Positions 21,464 to 34,184 of a stretch of DNA of 64,000 bases are shown here, in pieces. The notes under the pieces were generated by a model. The model was given only the letters and a program-made list of their open reading frames with translations. It searched no databases and had not been told where the DNA came from. The position numbers were made by a program, and so were the translations under genes. Location of the stretch: the NCBI GenBank assembly GCA_015680685.1, contig MNCI01008612.1, positions 107,369 to 171,368 of the forward strand, given 5' to 3'. Position 1 is the stretch's first letter; the number at the start of each line of letters is the position of its first letter. Source of the stretch: Gnetum montanum (taxonomy: Eukaryota > Streptophyta > Gnetopsida > Gnetales > Gnetaceae).

Positions 21464-23011
21464 TGAGCTCAAGGTGTGTATCAGTCCTGGCATCACGACC
21501 TAAAACTAATACCACAGAACAATTTGGGAGCTATGACTTAAAACTAGCACCATAGAATGTACTGGTGTCATAACAGTAAATCGACACCATAGAGCTCTAT
21601 CCAGTATGACACTAAACTGCCATGTTTTTCCATCAGAGTCCACTAAGACTATAAACTAGTTTTCCTCTTCATAGTCCGCCATGAATATAAACTAGCACTA
21701 CACCATCTGCTATGACAATAAACTGGCAATGTCCAAAGGATTATGATGTGAAACTAATCCATAAAAATCCACTAAGACTACAAACTGGCGACATCATCAA
21801 CAACCTGGCGTCATTTGAAAAGACATGCTACTGCTGCCAGTTGTACGTGCTCACCAAAAACCTGCCACCTAATTTGTCACATAGACCTGGATGATATTGA
21901 TGCTGTTTAAGATTTTTTTTGCCTTGAAACTCCACATGAGGGCTCCATTCCATCAACTACATTCAAGTTTAAAGTGTTTAGCTAACTGAATTATGTGTGG
22001 TTTTCTTGTCCTCTTGGAGTTGTGTTTGTAAGATGACATGCTTGAATTGTTCGTGCATAAATGCACTTCACCATGACGGCAGGGTATCACATTCTTCCTG
22101 ATGCATGCAACTAGCTTAATCAATCCATTCATAAGTACATCCCTAGCTTCTGATACATTCCCTATTCCCCATCATGCCCCTTTATCTTATTCAATTACAC
22201 CCCTAGATACATTCCACTCAGTTCAAAATTCTTAATACGTTGTTGCACACTATAACTCCCTTAGCAGTTGCAATGCAAAACACAGTACATAATGCATGAC
22301 ACAAAATGCCAGCGCTCAAACACGAGCATAGCACAAAAAGCAAGCTCTTTCAAAAATACCAAGAATAGAAAAAAAATAAAAGAAAAGAAAAAGATAAAAG
22401 AAAACAAAAACAAAGGAAAATAAGAAACAAACAAAAAAGAAAGAAAAAGAACAAAAAGGTCAAAGAGCAAAATGCACGGAAAAGGTCTTCATGACCCCGT
22501 TGACATCATAAACAAAAGACTATTAGCTACTCTCATACAAGCCCCAGGTGAGAAAGCAATTTTCTTAGAAAATAGTTACACACTCATGTCTTAAAGAGAC
22601 CATGTTATGCATCATCACGTGGTTTTGGCTGTTTACAATGGGCCCCGTAAACACTCTACAAAAGACTCGTTTCTCCAAAGAACGTAGCTCCAATGTCTTG
22701 GTTCTGAGTCCGCTGAAAAATGGCTATTGACAAGGACCAAAGACATAACTTGTTCATGCGAGAGCATTTCTATCCCATAATTTTGGCAACACTTATCACC
22801 CTTGATCATCTTTTGATTTCCCTTGTTACAACTAATCCCCTTACATCTTGAACTACGTTTCCCTAATCCCTTGTACTTTTGAACATGATGTGATGACATC
22901 TAGCCAAGGGCCAACAGACAATGCTTGGTACTTGGTTGTTCATGGTGTTTTGTACTTCTTTGTCGACGCCTCTCAGGTGGATTCCTCTAGATGTCAACAA
23001 AGAGGGACCAA
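21464..23011 (+). other. Element A 3' region with TAAACT repeats and purine tract
   Basis: About 21,500-21,810 holds nine or more degenerate units such as TATGACTTAAAACTAGCACC, GACACTAAACTGCCATG and AAGACTATAAACTAGTTT. This is the unexpanded form of B's 37-bp array. The remainder has no recognised gene; a purine/A-rich patch lies at 22,370-22,460. The polypurine tract, CAACAAAGAGGGACCAA, ends at 23,011, directly before the LTR. B has the same tract before its 3' LTR. Confidence 0.7.
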
Positions 23012-24955
23012 TGAAACACCACAAAATTTTAACTTAACACTTTGAAACAAGAATGAATCAAGCCCTTTTCAGCATTTAGGAGGCAAAACTTGACTAAGGC
23101 ATGGAACTCATACCCAGCTTGTTCAAGCTAGCTTGCTCATGCTGTCAAGCTAGCTTGCCCTCAACATGACCAACCCTGACAGCTTCCAAATCAGGTCAAA
23201 ATGGTCCTAATTTGAATGGGAAATGTCCCCTTGGGGTCCACTGATGGCTACTCCATGTTTTAGCATCTAGAACCCAAGATTTCAAGTCAAAATTGTACAA
23301 ATCTTGCTACTCACACTGAGGTCACACCCAGGTCACATTGGCAGCGTAAGTCCAGCGTGAGTAACACAAAACAGCTTCAAAACAGTGTCAAAATGGCCTG
23401 ATTTCGAGGGTACAATGCCCCCTCAAGGTTCACTAATGATTGCTCTAGGTCCCAGCCCTTAGAATTATGATCTTAGGCTTGAAAATATACCATTTTCAGT
23501 GCTCATGCCCAGGTCATGCTGGGATCACGCTGGAGTCACGCCTAGCTCACACTGACAGTGTGAGCCCAGCGTGAGCTACCAAAATGACCTAGATCAAGGC
23601 ATAACTAGGCTTAGATTCAGCTTGTAGCTTGTTCCCAAGGCTAGGTAGCAGTTGCATTTGAAAGATAGGCCTCAAAAATCAAGATTTGGTGTGAAATATA
23701 CCATCCTAGCTTGCTCACGCCAAAGTCACGCTGAGGTCATGCTGACAGCGTGAGCCCAGCGTGAGCTACCAAAAGTGGCCTAAATCCAAGCATAGACATG
23801 CCTAAATTAAACATACAGGACATCCGCAAGGTCAGGAAGCAGTTATACTTCAAAAAAAAGTCTTAAAAGGTGGAATTTCAACACAAAACACATCATTTTT
23901 GATCATGCACACTGAGGTAACATTGAGATCACACTGATAACGTGAGTCCAGCGTGAGCACTAGTCACAACCAAGCAAAAGTACTTCAGATGCATGCTGAG
24001 GGCATGCCAGGCCAAGATCAATGCACACTGGCAACCTTGGTGAAGCAAAAACATTTTTAGTAGTAGTCAATCTGCAAATTCAGAGATTCTAAGCAAGCCG
24101 AAGGCAAATGCTCTTGTTGTACATTATCAGTCATTGTAAATTTTTCACATTTTTTGAGCTAGTCAAGCTCTTACACTATAGATTGTATAGGCTTCTATGA
24201 GCGTAAGCCAGCTTGCACAAGCTAAAATTGATTGTAAGATATAGTGTATTTGGTCTAGAACATAGTCTGCCCATGTACACTTGTCACGCAATCCATTTTT
24301 TCTCTCATCTCACAGCCATTGACCTCATTGACGAATCCTACTCCCAAGCCTAGCAAAAGGTATAAATACCATGTTCATTGACATAAACAGGGTTGGAAAT
24401 TTTGCAAAAAGGATGACCTAAAGAGCATTGACTAGAAACCTTGGATGCTCAAGCGCACGCGATCCCTAGCACTTGAGCATCTGCAAATGCTTCATCCTTT
24501 ATCCCAGGGCTTGATTCTTGACCTGCCATCTACACATGCAGCTACGTTTTGACTGGTGCACTTTATTCTCTAAATTAATACAATATATTTTATTGCCTTC
24601 CATTACACTATTTACATTATTCTGGTTCATTGCGTTGTTTACATTATTCTGGTTCATTGTGCTGTTTACATTATTTTGGTTCATTTTTTTACATTTGCAT
24701 CATTCTGATTCGTTCTTACATTACATCTACACTCCATTTACATATTCATGTTACATTTGTTACGATAACCCCAGCGTAAGCCAAAGCTTATGCTCGGGGA
24801 AGTCCTTGGTTGATTTGCATGTGGATCATCCAAGGCACTCTGCCTTCATTTTTCCAGCTTGCCCTCACGCGAAGGCAGGGTTAGCTGTATCTCTCCAGAG
24901 ATCTTTCGACATTCATTTTTCCTCCAGCCTTATGCCGATAATTTTAGATAGTACA
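23012..24955 (+). repeat. Element A 3' LTR (1,944 bp)
   Basis: Pairs with 3,823-5,736. TATA box TATAAATA at 24,361. It ends TAGTACA and is followed by tcttc. It is about 30 bp longer than the left copy, mainly because of an extra CACGCTGGAGTCACGC-type unit near 23,520. The open frame at 24,518-24,979 is LTR sequence, not a gene. Confidence 0.95.
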
Positions 24956-25058
24956 TCTTCCAGTGTTTTATGGTTATGAAAATTCTAATTATTCTATTGC
25001 TTTTTCTAGTTATTAAACTTGATTATATTGATGCTAAGCTTTGGTTGTTGCTTTGTAG

Positions 25059-27629
25059 GATCTTCCACCCTTGTTGATGTCACGATACCACTTTCAAGGG
25101 CACGTCATGAGGGTATTTTCATCCTAAAGTTTGGTGAGGTGATACTAGCATAGGAATGGCCAAGGGAACATGTGCCTAGATACATTCAAGAAAATATCTA
25201 GTGTGTAAGTTTGGTTGATGTATTTATGGCACCCATTCCTTCCATTCTTGCTACAGAGATGTTGCATGTCATCGACTCCTTTGATGAGAAGGTTGGTCAT
25301 TTTAGCGCCATCATTTGAGGTGTGAAGGTTAATGTGGACATCGATGAGGGCCTCTTTTACAACTTGTTTGGTGTCCACATCTATGAGTGACTTAGTGCCA
25401 ACATGGGCCACTCTGAAATTTCCATGGATGGCTCCACAAATCCTAATGCAAACGAGTCATATCCTTTGTTCAAGTCTCATGTATTTCCTACACTATTATC
25501 ACAAAAAAAGGTGATTAGCATAGCATAGGGGTGGACCTTTAAGAAGGTCCTAATGGATGGCACTAGGTTCAACTACATGACAACTTTGGATATTGGGTTT
25601 CAAGAGGAGATCCTTAGACTTTGTGCAAACACCTCTACCATAATCCACATGCATTTTGCATTTTTTGCAAGCTATTTAAAGAGGTTTACAGAGTTTTTGG
25701 TGGTGTATAGGAATGGGAAATTGGTTCACCAAGATCCAAGCCAACTTTCTAAGCCTTGGATAAATCATACTCATCCAACAATGCAAGCCCACAACCCACC
25801 AAAGGGGGTGGATGATACGTTGTCCATTACCACCAAGGATCTTGATGTTAGGTAGTATGAGTTCCCTAACAACATGGATGATGAGAAGTCTCTCATGTTC
25901 CTAGTAAGCATCTTAGAGGCCACATGACTATGTAGGAAGGCCAAAGAGATGGCCAGGGAGAGGCTTAAAAGGCCTATGGAGGAAGCACCACCAACATCAG
26001 ACCAACCTACCTCAAAGAAGCTTAAGTTTAATCTTATGCCATCACAATAGGTAGTCATAGATATGCTTTGTTTAAGTTTGGCTATTTTATGTTTTAAAGT
26101 TTATGGCTACTTTATGTTTTCATGTGTTAACCAGTTTTTTATGTACTATGGTTGTAGACAAATGTTAGGCTATGGCAGCCCAAGCTGCCATAGAGGCAAA
26201 GCAAAGGCATGTAGAAGAGGCACTTCTAAAGCAACCTAACATTGAATGATTTGCCGATGTGGATATAAATGATCTAGATGCCTTGTTCAGTGAGGTTGTG
26301 CCAAGTACATCCCCCATCATGATCCTAGAGGAGGAAGAGAAGGAAGAGCCATGTATTCCCATACCTTAATGTTTTAGTTATGGTTTAATTTTGGGTTTCA
26401 TCCTAACCATTCAATTATTGTATGCTTATAGTAGTTTTGAAGCCATGAGGGCAAACCCCTATCCCTAAGTTTCATGTGAAACCATGGGTGAAGACTTTAG
26501 ATAAGGTGGAGTTCATGCATGGAATGGCTAAGGACATCATCGACCAGTTGCAACAAGTTGCAACTAAGATAGGTAAGGACTTTGTTTTATATGCTTTAGT
26601 TGTTTGGCTATGTTATAGGCTATGCTTGTGTTATGACTATCTTAGGTTGTACATTATGTTTATGGTTGTATTTTTATAGTTTTGTAGTACCTTCTATGAA
26701 GAGAAACCCCAATAGAGACATGGAGATTAACCCCTTACCTAAGCTTTCTTCCGATGTATCTAATGTAAGAGACTGCTACTAATCTAGCCATGTCATGAAC
26801 GAAAACTTCATGGGAGCTAGAGAGGTCTAACAAATCACTATGGGAGGAAGTTATGGCCTTAAGGGTGAAGACTCAATGGCAAGAGGAAACTATTAGAGAT
26901 CTTCAAGACCATAAGGCCTTTGTGGAAGCCCAAGTGGCTAACTCAGATGAATTACAAACTAGGGAGATCACATGGGCCTACTATTGGCATGTCATTTAGG
27001 ACCAAGTAGTGGTCTTACAAGAGATGGTGAAACAATGTATGTAGATGGACATCATCTTCCAAAAGATTGAGGACTAGAAAGATCACTATGCTTTGGTCCT
27101 AGAGTGGGGTAAGAAACAAAAGATCCATAAGCTTCAATACAAGGCAGATTATGGGGTCTACCTTAAGTGGCTCAAGGAGGAATTAGTTGAATGGTGCAAG
27201 AGTACTTATTCACTTTTTGATAGTACTCTCATGGTGGAGCAATCACTTACCACTCAAATTACCACTAGAACAAGCCCGACTTCTATGGTTGTTATTACCT
27301 AGGAGCCACCTACTTTGACTATAGTGGATAGGACTAGCATTCTTTCTAGCATTGATCTTGGGGATTTTGTCTGGGTCAACATGATAGAGGATTAAATCCT
27401 CCATCATTAGGAGGAAGGCCTTCCACATATATCCCTCAAATTTATGGAGCCAAAATCTCCATAGGTTTGATGCATTTTATGTTTTACATTTTTATTTTTT
27501 GTTCATAGTTTTGGCTATGGGTTACTAACTAGCTGTGTTGTTGTATTTTAGGCTTCAGGAGACATTGGTGGCCCAAGTGATGAGGGTGGAGATGATCCAC
27601 CACTTCCTCCTCTAGATGCCTCTCAATAG
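25059..27629 (+). pseudogene. Element C antisense gene, exons 4-8 (decayed)
   Basis: Continuation of the gene begun at 1,376, after element A. Proposed exons: 4 = 25,059-26,050 (acceptor CTTTGTAG, donor GTAGTC), with LKFGEV, ESYPLFKSHVFP, EFLVVYRNGKLVHQDPSQL, KPWINH, PPKGVDD and, near the end, the basic TSKKLKFNLMP; 5 = about 26,169-26,350, acidic (LEEEEKEE); 6 = about 26,435-26,572, with LDKVEFM (MPRKMDFV in B), donor GTAAGG; 7 = about 26,688-27,464, a long coiled coil with EITWAYYWH matching EITYTRYWN in B; 8 = 27,552-27,629 (acceptor TATTTTAG), GGPSDEGGDDPP then TAG. Exon 5 and 6 limits are approximate. Many stops; not functional. Confidence 0.75.
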
Positions 27630-28340
27630 CCTCCGTTAGCCTAGTCTTAGCATGTTGGCTATTTGTTTTTATTTTCATATTGATGGCTATTATTAGCCAA
27701 GACTATGTTGTGGGTAGTTGTTATTATTTTTTTTGACATTATTGCCACACAGTGTGGTCGTGGCTATACATGTTATGGACACTTCAAATTTAAATTTAAA
27801 ATTTTTTGTTTTATTTTTGGCTATATATATTATTGTAGTAAACATTGTAAATTTTGTGAACATCATGAATGGATAGGTTGACATTTTGATTATAACATTA
27901 AATAGCTAATTGATGCGATAATAGGCTTAAAAAAAGTATAGTAATAGAGAAGATGTTTGCTAGTTTTAGGCCATCATGGGCAAAAGTTATATTATGTTGC
28001 CAGTTTAAGGCCATGGCAAGCCATATTTCTAGTTTAAAGTCTTAGTGAACTGCAACACTAGTTTAGAGTCTTAAAGAACTATGATTTTGCCAATTTAAGG
28101 CCATGGTAGGCCATGATGCTAGTTTATGATCTTAGAGGATCATTGTTTTGGTGATTTTATGTTTTAAGGCTTTTTCAATGTTTATAACTTGAGAAAGGCT
28201 ATAATAAATAAGTAAAAATGCAAAGTAGAAACTTAGGCTACATGCATAGAGAGCATAACAAAGTACATAAAAAAGGTATAACAAACATGGCTATCGATGC
28301 ATATGGCTATAAGGGCATGAAATGAAAAGGTTAAGGTGAT
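27630..28340. other. Element C spacer between antisense gene and protease
   Basis: No gene. About 27,925-28,150 has TAAACT-core repeats on the minus strand (for example GCCATGGCCTTAAACTGGCA), in the same position as in A and B. The rest is AT-rich with GGCTAT words. Confidence 0.6.
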
Positions 28341-29690
28341 CTTCACTTGTATAGATTCTTCCTAATTTTGTAAGATTAAGGAATGAGTAAGGTCTATTCT
28401 ACTTATATTCACCATCCCCTTTGTTGATAATATTAAAAGGGAGTTCATCCCATAATGCATCCCATTGCTCATCATTATCATTGTTGGCTTTCTTGGGTTG
28501 TTTCTCTCTTTTGGGCTATTGTATTTCATGGTTGTGAGCTTCTTCTTAAAACTCCACTTCATACCCCTACTCTATGTTTATGTTGTTGACAACTAGGGGA
28601 ACCATGTTATCACCATGAATGATGATTTCAACTCCCTCATAAGGAAGATGAATTTCTTAATGGATGGATGAAGATATGGCTTGTAATTGAGCCAACCAAG
28701 GTCTTCCTAGGATAAAGTTGAGCCCTAGTGTTTCCTCCACCACCAAGAAATTGGAGAGTATAGGGAATTGCTCACCTCCCACAAAATCCAAGGAGATAGA
28801 CCCCTTGACAACAACCCTTAATCCATTACAAGCCTTGAGGATAACTATTGATGTAGGCTATATTTGCTCAGTTAGGCCAAAGCATTTAACAATGGTGCAT
28901 GGGATGATGTTGGTTGCAACCCCATCATCAATATGCACTCAATGTACTTTAAACTACCTTACACATATGGTTATGAATAGAGGATCCCTAGTTACTTCAC
29001 CATTTTGGGGATTATCCTTAATTTCACTATCATGAAATACTAGGGATGTTGACTTCTCCTCCCTTGGTGAGGGAGGAACCATCACTGCATGGATGGATTC
29101 CTTGTTAGCGAGGATGTCCTCACTATTAGGGATGGAATTCAACATTTTGACTAATGCCTCATGATGTGTGGTGGAAGTCATGGTTAGGTCATACAGGCTT
29201 ACAGTTGTGTTTTTTTTTTTTTTTTTTTTGCTTGAGAAATTGCTTGACTTGGTCCATTGCACTAAGGAATTTTTTATCATTGGTCATGGGCTTGTCACCC
29301 CAATTGTGCTTTACTTCCTCCATGCACCCCAAAATGTGAACTTTAGCTTTAGGTTGTGGTTTTTGGAACTTTTCCTCATTGTTCTAGTTATGGGCTTTGG
29401 AGTCCTCTTGTGGCTTATTGTTTGAAGAGGATTGGGCAAAGGAGGTTATGGGTATAGCCAATATGGAAGTGGGCTTTGGTGGACTCACTTCCTGTCATGC
29501 CTCTATCTACTTATCACCCTTATTACTAGGCTTTTTCTTATGCTTCTTCCTTTATTTGGCTAAATTTTGTTGCTTGTCAGTCATTTGTTGTGAGGAAGAG
29601 ATAGTAGCATTGGTCATCATAAGCAGTCATTGCATAGTTGTTTAGGCTATGGTTAGTTGGGTTGTGTTAGGTTAAGGCATGCTGATGATA
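28341..29690 (-). pseudogene. pro: Element C linker and aspartic protease (decayed)
   Basis: Minus-strand homologue of A's protease. It keeps VSLYDLTMTS and NSIPNSEDILANKESIHAVM, then the active-site region VHIDDGVATN (about 28,925), FILGRPWLAQL (about 28,700), HLPYEG, and the conserved tail WDELPFN...GDGEY (about 28,430). The D-D-G triad is intact in C and A but not in B. A 20-base T run (A on the coding strand) at 29,210 interrupts the reading before VSLYDL. Several TAG/TGA stops are present. Confidence 0.8.
29210..29229. repeat. 20-base T homopolymer
   Basis: On C's coding strand this is a run of A in codons that read LKQKNT in A and B, so an AAACAAAAGAA-type stretch has expanded. It could be slippage or an assembly artefact. 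Confidence 0.8.
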
Positions 29691-31988
29691 AAAGGATCTC
29701 TTAGCTCTTATGATAAAGAGGGATCTTAAGTTGGTGGAGGCTGAAGAAGCCCTTTCATCACAAGGGGGTACTCAAATCATGAATGGTTCTTTTGGGGATT
29801 TCTAATTATCATCAATGTTGAATGCTAAAATGATGTAAGGGCTATCATTATCATTCAATGGTCCTTGTATATCTACATTAACTAATTTTGTGATCAAACT
29901 AGGTTGGAAGCATCTACAACCAACTCCCCACTATCTATCATCCTCTACAAGTCATCTCTTAGTGCAAGGCAGAAGTCTATGTTATGACTTGGTAGGTGGT
30001 GATAGTGGCAGAAGTGGTCTAACTTGAAGTACTTAGGAAATTAAGGGTCATCTTTCATTAATCTAGTAGGATCTTTGGCTATTTCACAAAGTCTATCATA
30101 CTTGTTTCAGGAAGCTTCAAACATCTATCTGTATTGCATACATCCACTTTTCAAAAGTTGGTCTAATAGCTCTAATGGTTTTAATGACAACGTAGTGTAT
30201 TTGGACCTATTCTTTCTTTCAAAATTAGGTCTGGTTATCATTAATGCAATGGCCCTAGAGTTGATGGTTGGTTATTGTAACCATTAGTGGGGGCCTTGGG
30301 TGGGTTGGCCCTTAGCCCTTAGTCTGTGGTCTTTGTTTCTTTGGTCACAGTTTTTATGATTGTATTGTTTTGTTTATTTTTCTTGTTGTCTCTCCATGTA
30401 TGTTGATTTTTATAGGCTACATAGGCCAAATCATGACCAGCCTCAATAGAATCCTCTACATTTTTTATTTGAAAAAATTCCTAGTTAAGAGACCACGGGT
30501 CAAGGTAGTAGAGCTTAGACTTGATGAAGTCATTAACTGCATCCTTAAATATGGCCAATAGGTGGACTTTAGCTATAGGCTTTGGTATTTCATTCAGTAG
30601 TCCATTCCACAACTGGATGAACTTCTACATAGGTTCTAGGGATCCCTGCTTAATCTTCATGAGTTAGTTAAGCATTATATCAGGCTTCAAGTCATACTTT
30701 AAGCTATTGAAAAAATGGACAACTAAGTCCTCCAAATAGGTTATCGATCCCCTAGGAAATTCGTAGTACTAATTAAGCACTTTTCCAATCGAAGACATGG
30801 GAAAAATCCTCATGATGGTATGAGGCCATGGTTTCAAGAGTAAGCATTTGAATTAAAAGATAATAAGGTGAGCATTGGGATCACCTTCTCAATTGTATTT
30901 GCTAAACTAGGGAATAGGGACACCAGGAGGAAGTGTCAAGGGTGGGACCACAAGATTGATGGGATCATCCTGGTAAAAGTCCATAATCTTGATAGTTTGT
31001 GAAGTAGAAGGTTTAAGCCTTTTCAATTCCTCTAGTAGGTCCTGGATCATCTATAAGACTTGATCTAGGCCTTATGGTGGCCCTGTTGGTTGTGGGGTTT
31101 GTACATAAGGCTATGGAATTTATTGTGAGGCTTATTGCCTTGCTATGCATTGCAAGACAGAAGGTAGTGGTTGCATTATGGTTATAGCTTGTGGGCCAAA
31201 CAAGAAAAAGGATTTTTATGCTAGTACCTGAGGCATAAACAAAATAAATGGGGTGTTTGATCCCTAAGTTTCTTGGGATTCCATGGTGAATCCCACATGT
31301 GTGGTTAGTGAATTTATGGTGGTGAAAACCATCATCGATGGTTGCACAAACCACGGATGTGTAGCAAACAATATTAATGTGTTATAGGTTGTTGTTTATG
31401 GCATTAGTTGAGTTTGATGTGTGGCTATGATTGGTGTGGGATTAGCCATGGTAGGGTAGAAGGGAGTGAAAGATGGTGGCATCATGCCCATGGAGAAGAC
31501 AAAGGAATGAGGGGAAGGTTCGGTGGCCTTGGGGGTTACTTGTTGAAATAATACCCCTAAGATGTTTTTGGGCTCAGATTTTTCCCTAAATTCATCCTCC
31601 TCTTCCTATTATTATTTGGAGATATGTTTGTCATCCTCTTCCTCCATCTTAATCAATTAGGCTAGGATACCTACATAGATATCAGATAGAGGTATTTGGT
31701 CATAAGGGGAAGGGATGTACTCCTTAGCATTACGGTGGATAAGTTTGAACTTCCTTTTGGCTTCTTCTTCCAAATGTGGAATCAACATGCCAATCTATAT
31801 TTTAGCACAAATGAAGTTACATTGATCTTCATTTATGGCTGCAAAATCAAGACTTTTCCCCTGACCCTCAAAGATTTCCTACATTTGATGATAGCAAGGT
31901 CTTTAGGGTCATAGACCCTCATAGCTTGTTAGTTAGGGCCTTTGCCAGTGAGGGTGAAGGGTAATTTGGTGGACTGCTAAAAATACAT
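29691..31988 (-). pseudogene. gag: Element C gag (decayed)
   Basis: Minus-strand gag. The proposed start is the ATG at 31,988, at the same distance from the KSLRVRG motif as in B (QSLRLQG). The core has DFYQDDPI (about 30,985), PPLTLPPG, EGDPNAHL (about 30,885), KSKLYYLDPW and NVEDSIEAGHDLAY. The zinc knuckle region (about 30,010) reads FCHYHHLPSHNIDFC, so C-x2-H-x4-H-x4-C is kept with a changed linker. Stops (mostly TAG) break every longer run, so no open frame above about 110 codons remains on this strand. Confidence 0.82.
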
Positions 31989-32636
31989 GGCCATTTTGTT
32001 AAAAATGACTTAAAACTACCTATAAAAGAAAAAAATAGAAATAAATCCTAAGTGAAATTCAAAAATGTCACAGGAAACAAAAACAGCAAAAATGAAGCAC
32101 TTTCTATAATTAGTTAGTGGGGGTAAGGGAGGTACACCCCTTTACCAAAAATGGAAAACTAGAAATGTTGATGTTAAACACCATCTATGTTGACCTCTTA
32201 GTTGCCTCTACATTGAAAAATTTCATACTTTCCTATTTCAACATTAGAGAGAAGAGGGAAAAGTTTGAATGCCAAAATGGAAACTTGGCAATTTCCAAAA
32301 ATGATTTTGGAAAGCTACCAACTTTTACCACAAAGGAGGGGAAAGTAGGTTTGGTTGGTGTGGAAACCAACATTAATTTTGTGGAAAAGTGTGTGGCAAC
32401 AAAAATTAAATGGTTGCTAAGGCTTACATGCTAGTTTTGTTCTAAAAAGTCACAACAGGTGTTCTAAAATTTCAGCACCTGAACCATCCGCAACTTCCAT
32501 GCTAGGGTTTCTGCTACAAGGAAGTAAGGACATTGTTGGATTTCCAAGGTTATAGCTACAAAAAAAATGCAAATTTACTGCTAGGAAACAATGTTGGCAA
32601 TGTGACAAATAGATTTTGTTATAGAAATTTGGTGGA
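31989..32636 (-). other. Element C 5' leader
   Basis: Sequence between gag start and primer-binding site on minus. No gene was recognised. The plus-strand frame at 32,117-32,434 has no family similarity I can see and lies opposite the leader. Confidence 0.5.
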
Positions 32637-32655
32637 GGCCCTCCTTCTAACACCA
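32637..32655 (-). other. Primer-binding site of element C
   Basis: On minus TGGTGTTAGAAGGAGGGCC, two C-to-T changes from A's site, located 7 bp inside the LTR end. This match fixed the identity and orientation of element C. Confidence 0.85.
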
Positions 32656-32662
32656 AGAAAAC

Positions 32663-34179
32663 TATTGTGACTAGAAAAATTAATTTGTTGGAAAGAACTA
32701 ATGGATCTAGTGCATAGTAGTTCTCAACCCATGAATCCCCAAGGCCTCTAAAAAAATGGGATTGAGGCACCATAGTTGATCCTATAGATCAACTAGGGAA
32801 TTACGGAATGCAAAATGAGGTAATAAAAATAGAATGCTAAAATTAATAACAAATATGAATAATGCTTAGAAAAAAACAACTATATTTTGCATAAAAAACC
32901 TAGAACTTGAAATTTTATTGAGAAATAATAAATGATAAGTTAGAGAAATGTGTGTAAATGGTGCCTGAGTGGATAGCAGGAGGGTTTACTTGGATGAGGA
33001 TTCAAGGTCCGTTGAAGTCAATGTAGTCAACTCCACAAGCAGGATGTCTTACCACTCCCAATGCTATCGAACTTTCACTACTACTACTCCAAATTTGTAA
33101 TGTTGGCTATGATGGGGGCTAAGATGCATGAAGAATACATGCTACCAAAGTGCTCTATGCTAGAAGTTGGAAATCCCAAGAGTTCAGTTTGGAGCTTAAG
33201 AATTCACAAATCCCAAAGGGGGCTACAAGGTCACAAAGTCATAGGGTTTCTACAATTGGTTCAAGAGAATACAAGTGTAGAAACTTGTAAGAACTCTTCA
33301 ATGCTTGAGAATGCCCAAGCATAGAACTATAAACAAATTTCTAAACTATGTAGAAATTGTGTAACCAATGCCAATAGTATATGATTGCAAAAATGTTTGT
33401 ATGTCAAAAGTTGTTGAACTTGTAAATGGCATTTGAGGCTAGTTTTTATAGGTCTTAGGCCATGAATGGTGCTACAAAATGACTGTAGTTTGGCTGAAAC
33501 TTGGTTGTATAATGGCTACAAAATGGCTATAATTTGGCTACAAATTTCTACCTCATACAAGTGAGATAGGTGCCCAAATTTAGGGGGGCTACTATACATA
33601 GTAAGTGCCTTCCCCACATGGCCATTCTATTTACTATAAATAGTAACAGGGCACACCTTCTATGTTGGAGATGAATCTTCCACGATGAGCCTTCCACCAT
33701 CCTTGTTGAAGTGGTTGGTCAACATTAGAGTGCATGAAGTGTTGAAGTTTGGCTTTTGTGGCTTCCATGCTCAAGGCATGTAGTTTTCACATTATGGGGG
33801 AAGGTTTTCAAGCTAAGGGAAAATCCCCCACTCCTCCATGATGGGGGTAGGTGAGATTTACCCCCTACAAGTGTTTCCAGTGTAGAAAAATGTATACCCC
33901 CTCCCAATAAAACCCATCAAAGTACCATTTTTGCCATTCCAAAAGGTAAATTTGACCCCCCTAAACCCAAATATAGATACTATGTGACCTTTTTCACTTG
34001 AGAAATGAGGCTTTGACTAGTTATGAGGCATTTTTTAGTCCCAAAAGTATGGAATATGTGAAATTTCCCCTCATGGATTACAATCTTCACATTTACAATG
34101 AAGTTTTACCTCAAGTTTCATGGGGTAGAAGCTACATGATGGAAATTGGCTATAACATACAAACTTTTGTGGTGTTTCA
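32663..34179 (-). repeat. Element C 5' LTR (about 1,517 bp)
   Basis: On minus it starts TGAAACACCACAAAAGTTTG at 34,179 and ends CACAATA at 32,663, matching the termini of A and B. A TATA-like TATAAAAACT lies at 33,441-33,450 on minus. The internal sequence is largely diverged, but TCCATGCT-type words recur. Right flank is taggc. Confidence 0.82.
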
Positions 34180-34184
34180 TAGGC

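Larger units (their letters stand above)
3823..24955 (+). mobile_element. Element A: 21.1-kb Ty3/gypsy (Tat-like) retrotransposon nested in element C
   Basis: Bounded by direct LTRs (3,823-5,736 and 23,012-24,955) that begin TGAAACACCACAAAA and end ACA. Flanks are gcttc on the left and tcttc on the right, a 5-bp duplication with one mismatch. A primer-binding site follows the left LTR by 5 bp, and a purine-rich tract (AAAGAGGGACCAA) precedes the right LTR. Inside, on plus: gag, protease, RT, two RNase H domains and integrase. On minus: an eight-exon antisense gene between protease and RT. Both flanks belong to one interrupted intron of C's antisense gene, which confirms the nesting. Multiple stops and frameshifts, plus a solo LTR in RT, make it non-autonomous now. 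By eye about 7% of positions differ between the first ~190 bp of the two LTRs, nearly all transitions, so the insertion is old. Confidence 0.95.
1..34179 (-). mobile_element. Element C: old Ty3/gypsy (Tat-like) element, partial, hosting element A
   Basis: On the minus strand the order is 5' LTR (32,663-34,179), primer-binding site, gag, protease, then a gene on the opposite strand (exons at 1,376-3,799 and 25,059-27,629). Pol should follow but would lie left of base 1. Element A (3,823-24,955) was inserted later, 23 bp inside intron 3 of C's antisense gene, so C is read as 34,179-24,956 followed by 3,822-1. Membership of the A/B family rests on the shared LTR terminus (TGAAACACCACAAAA), the shared primer-binding site and matching gag, protease and antisense-gene motifs. 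C is the most diverged copy: it is AT-rich, almost devoid of CpG and full of TAG/TAA stops. The other end and its target duplication are outside the window (right flank taggc). Confidence 0.85.

Noticed and set aside
24518-24979. 153-codon frame in A's 3' LTR
   Set aside because: Falls wholly in LTR repeats (TTACATTATTCTGGTTC) and is broken differently in the 5' copy.
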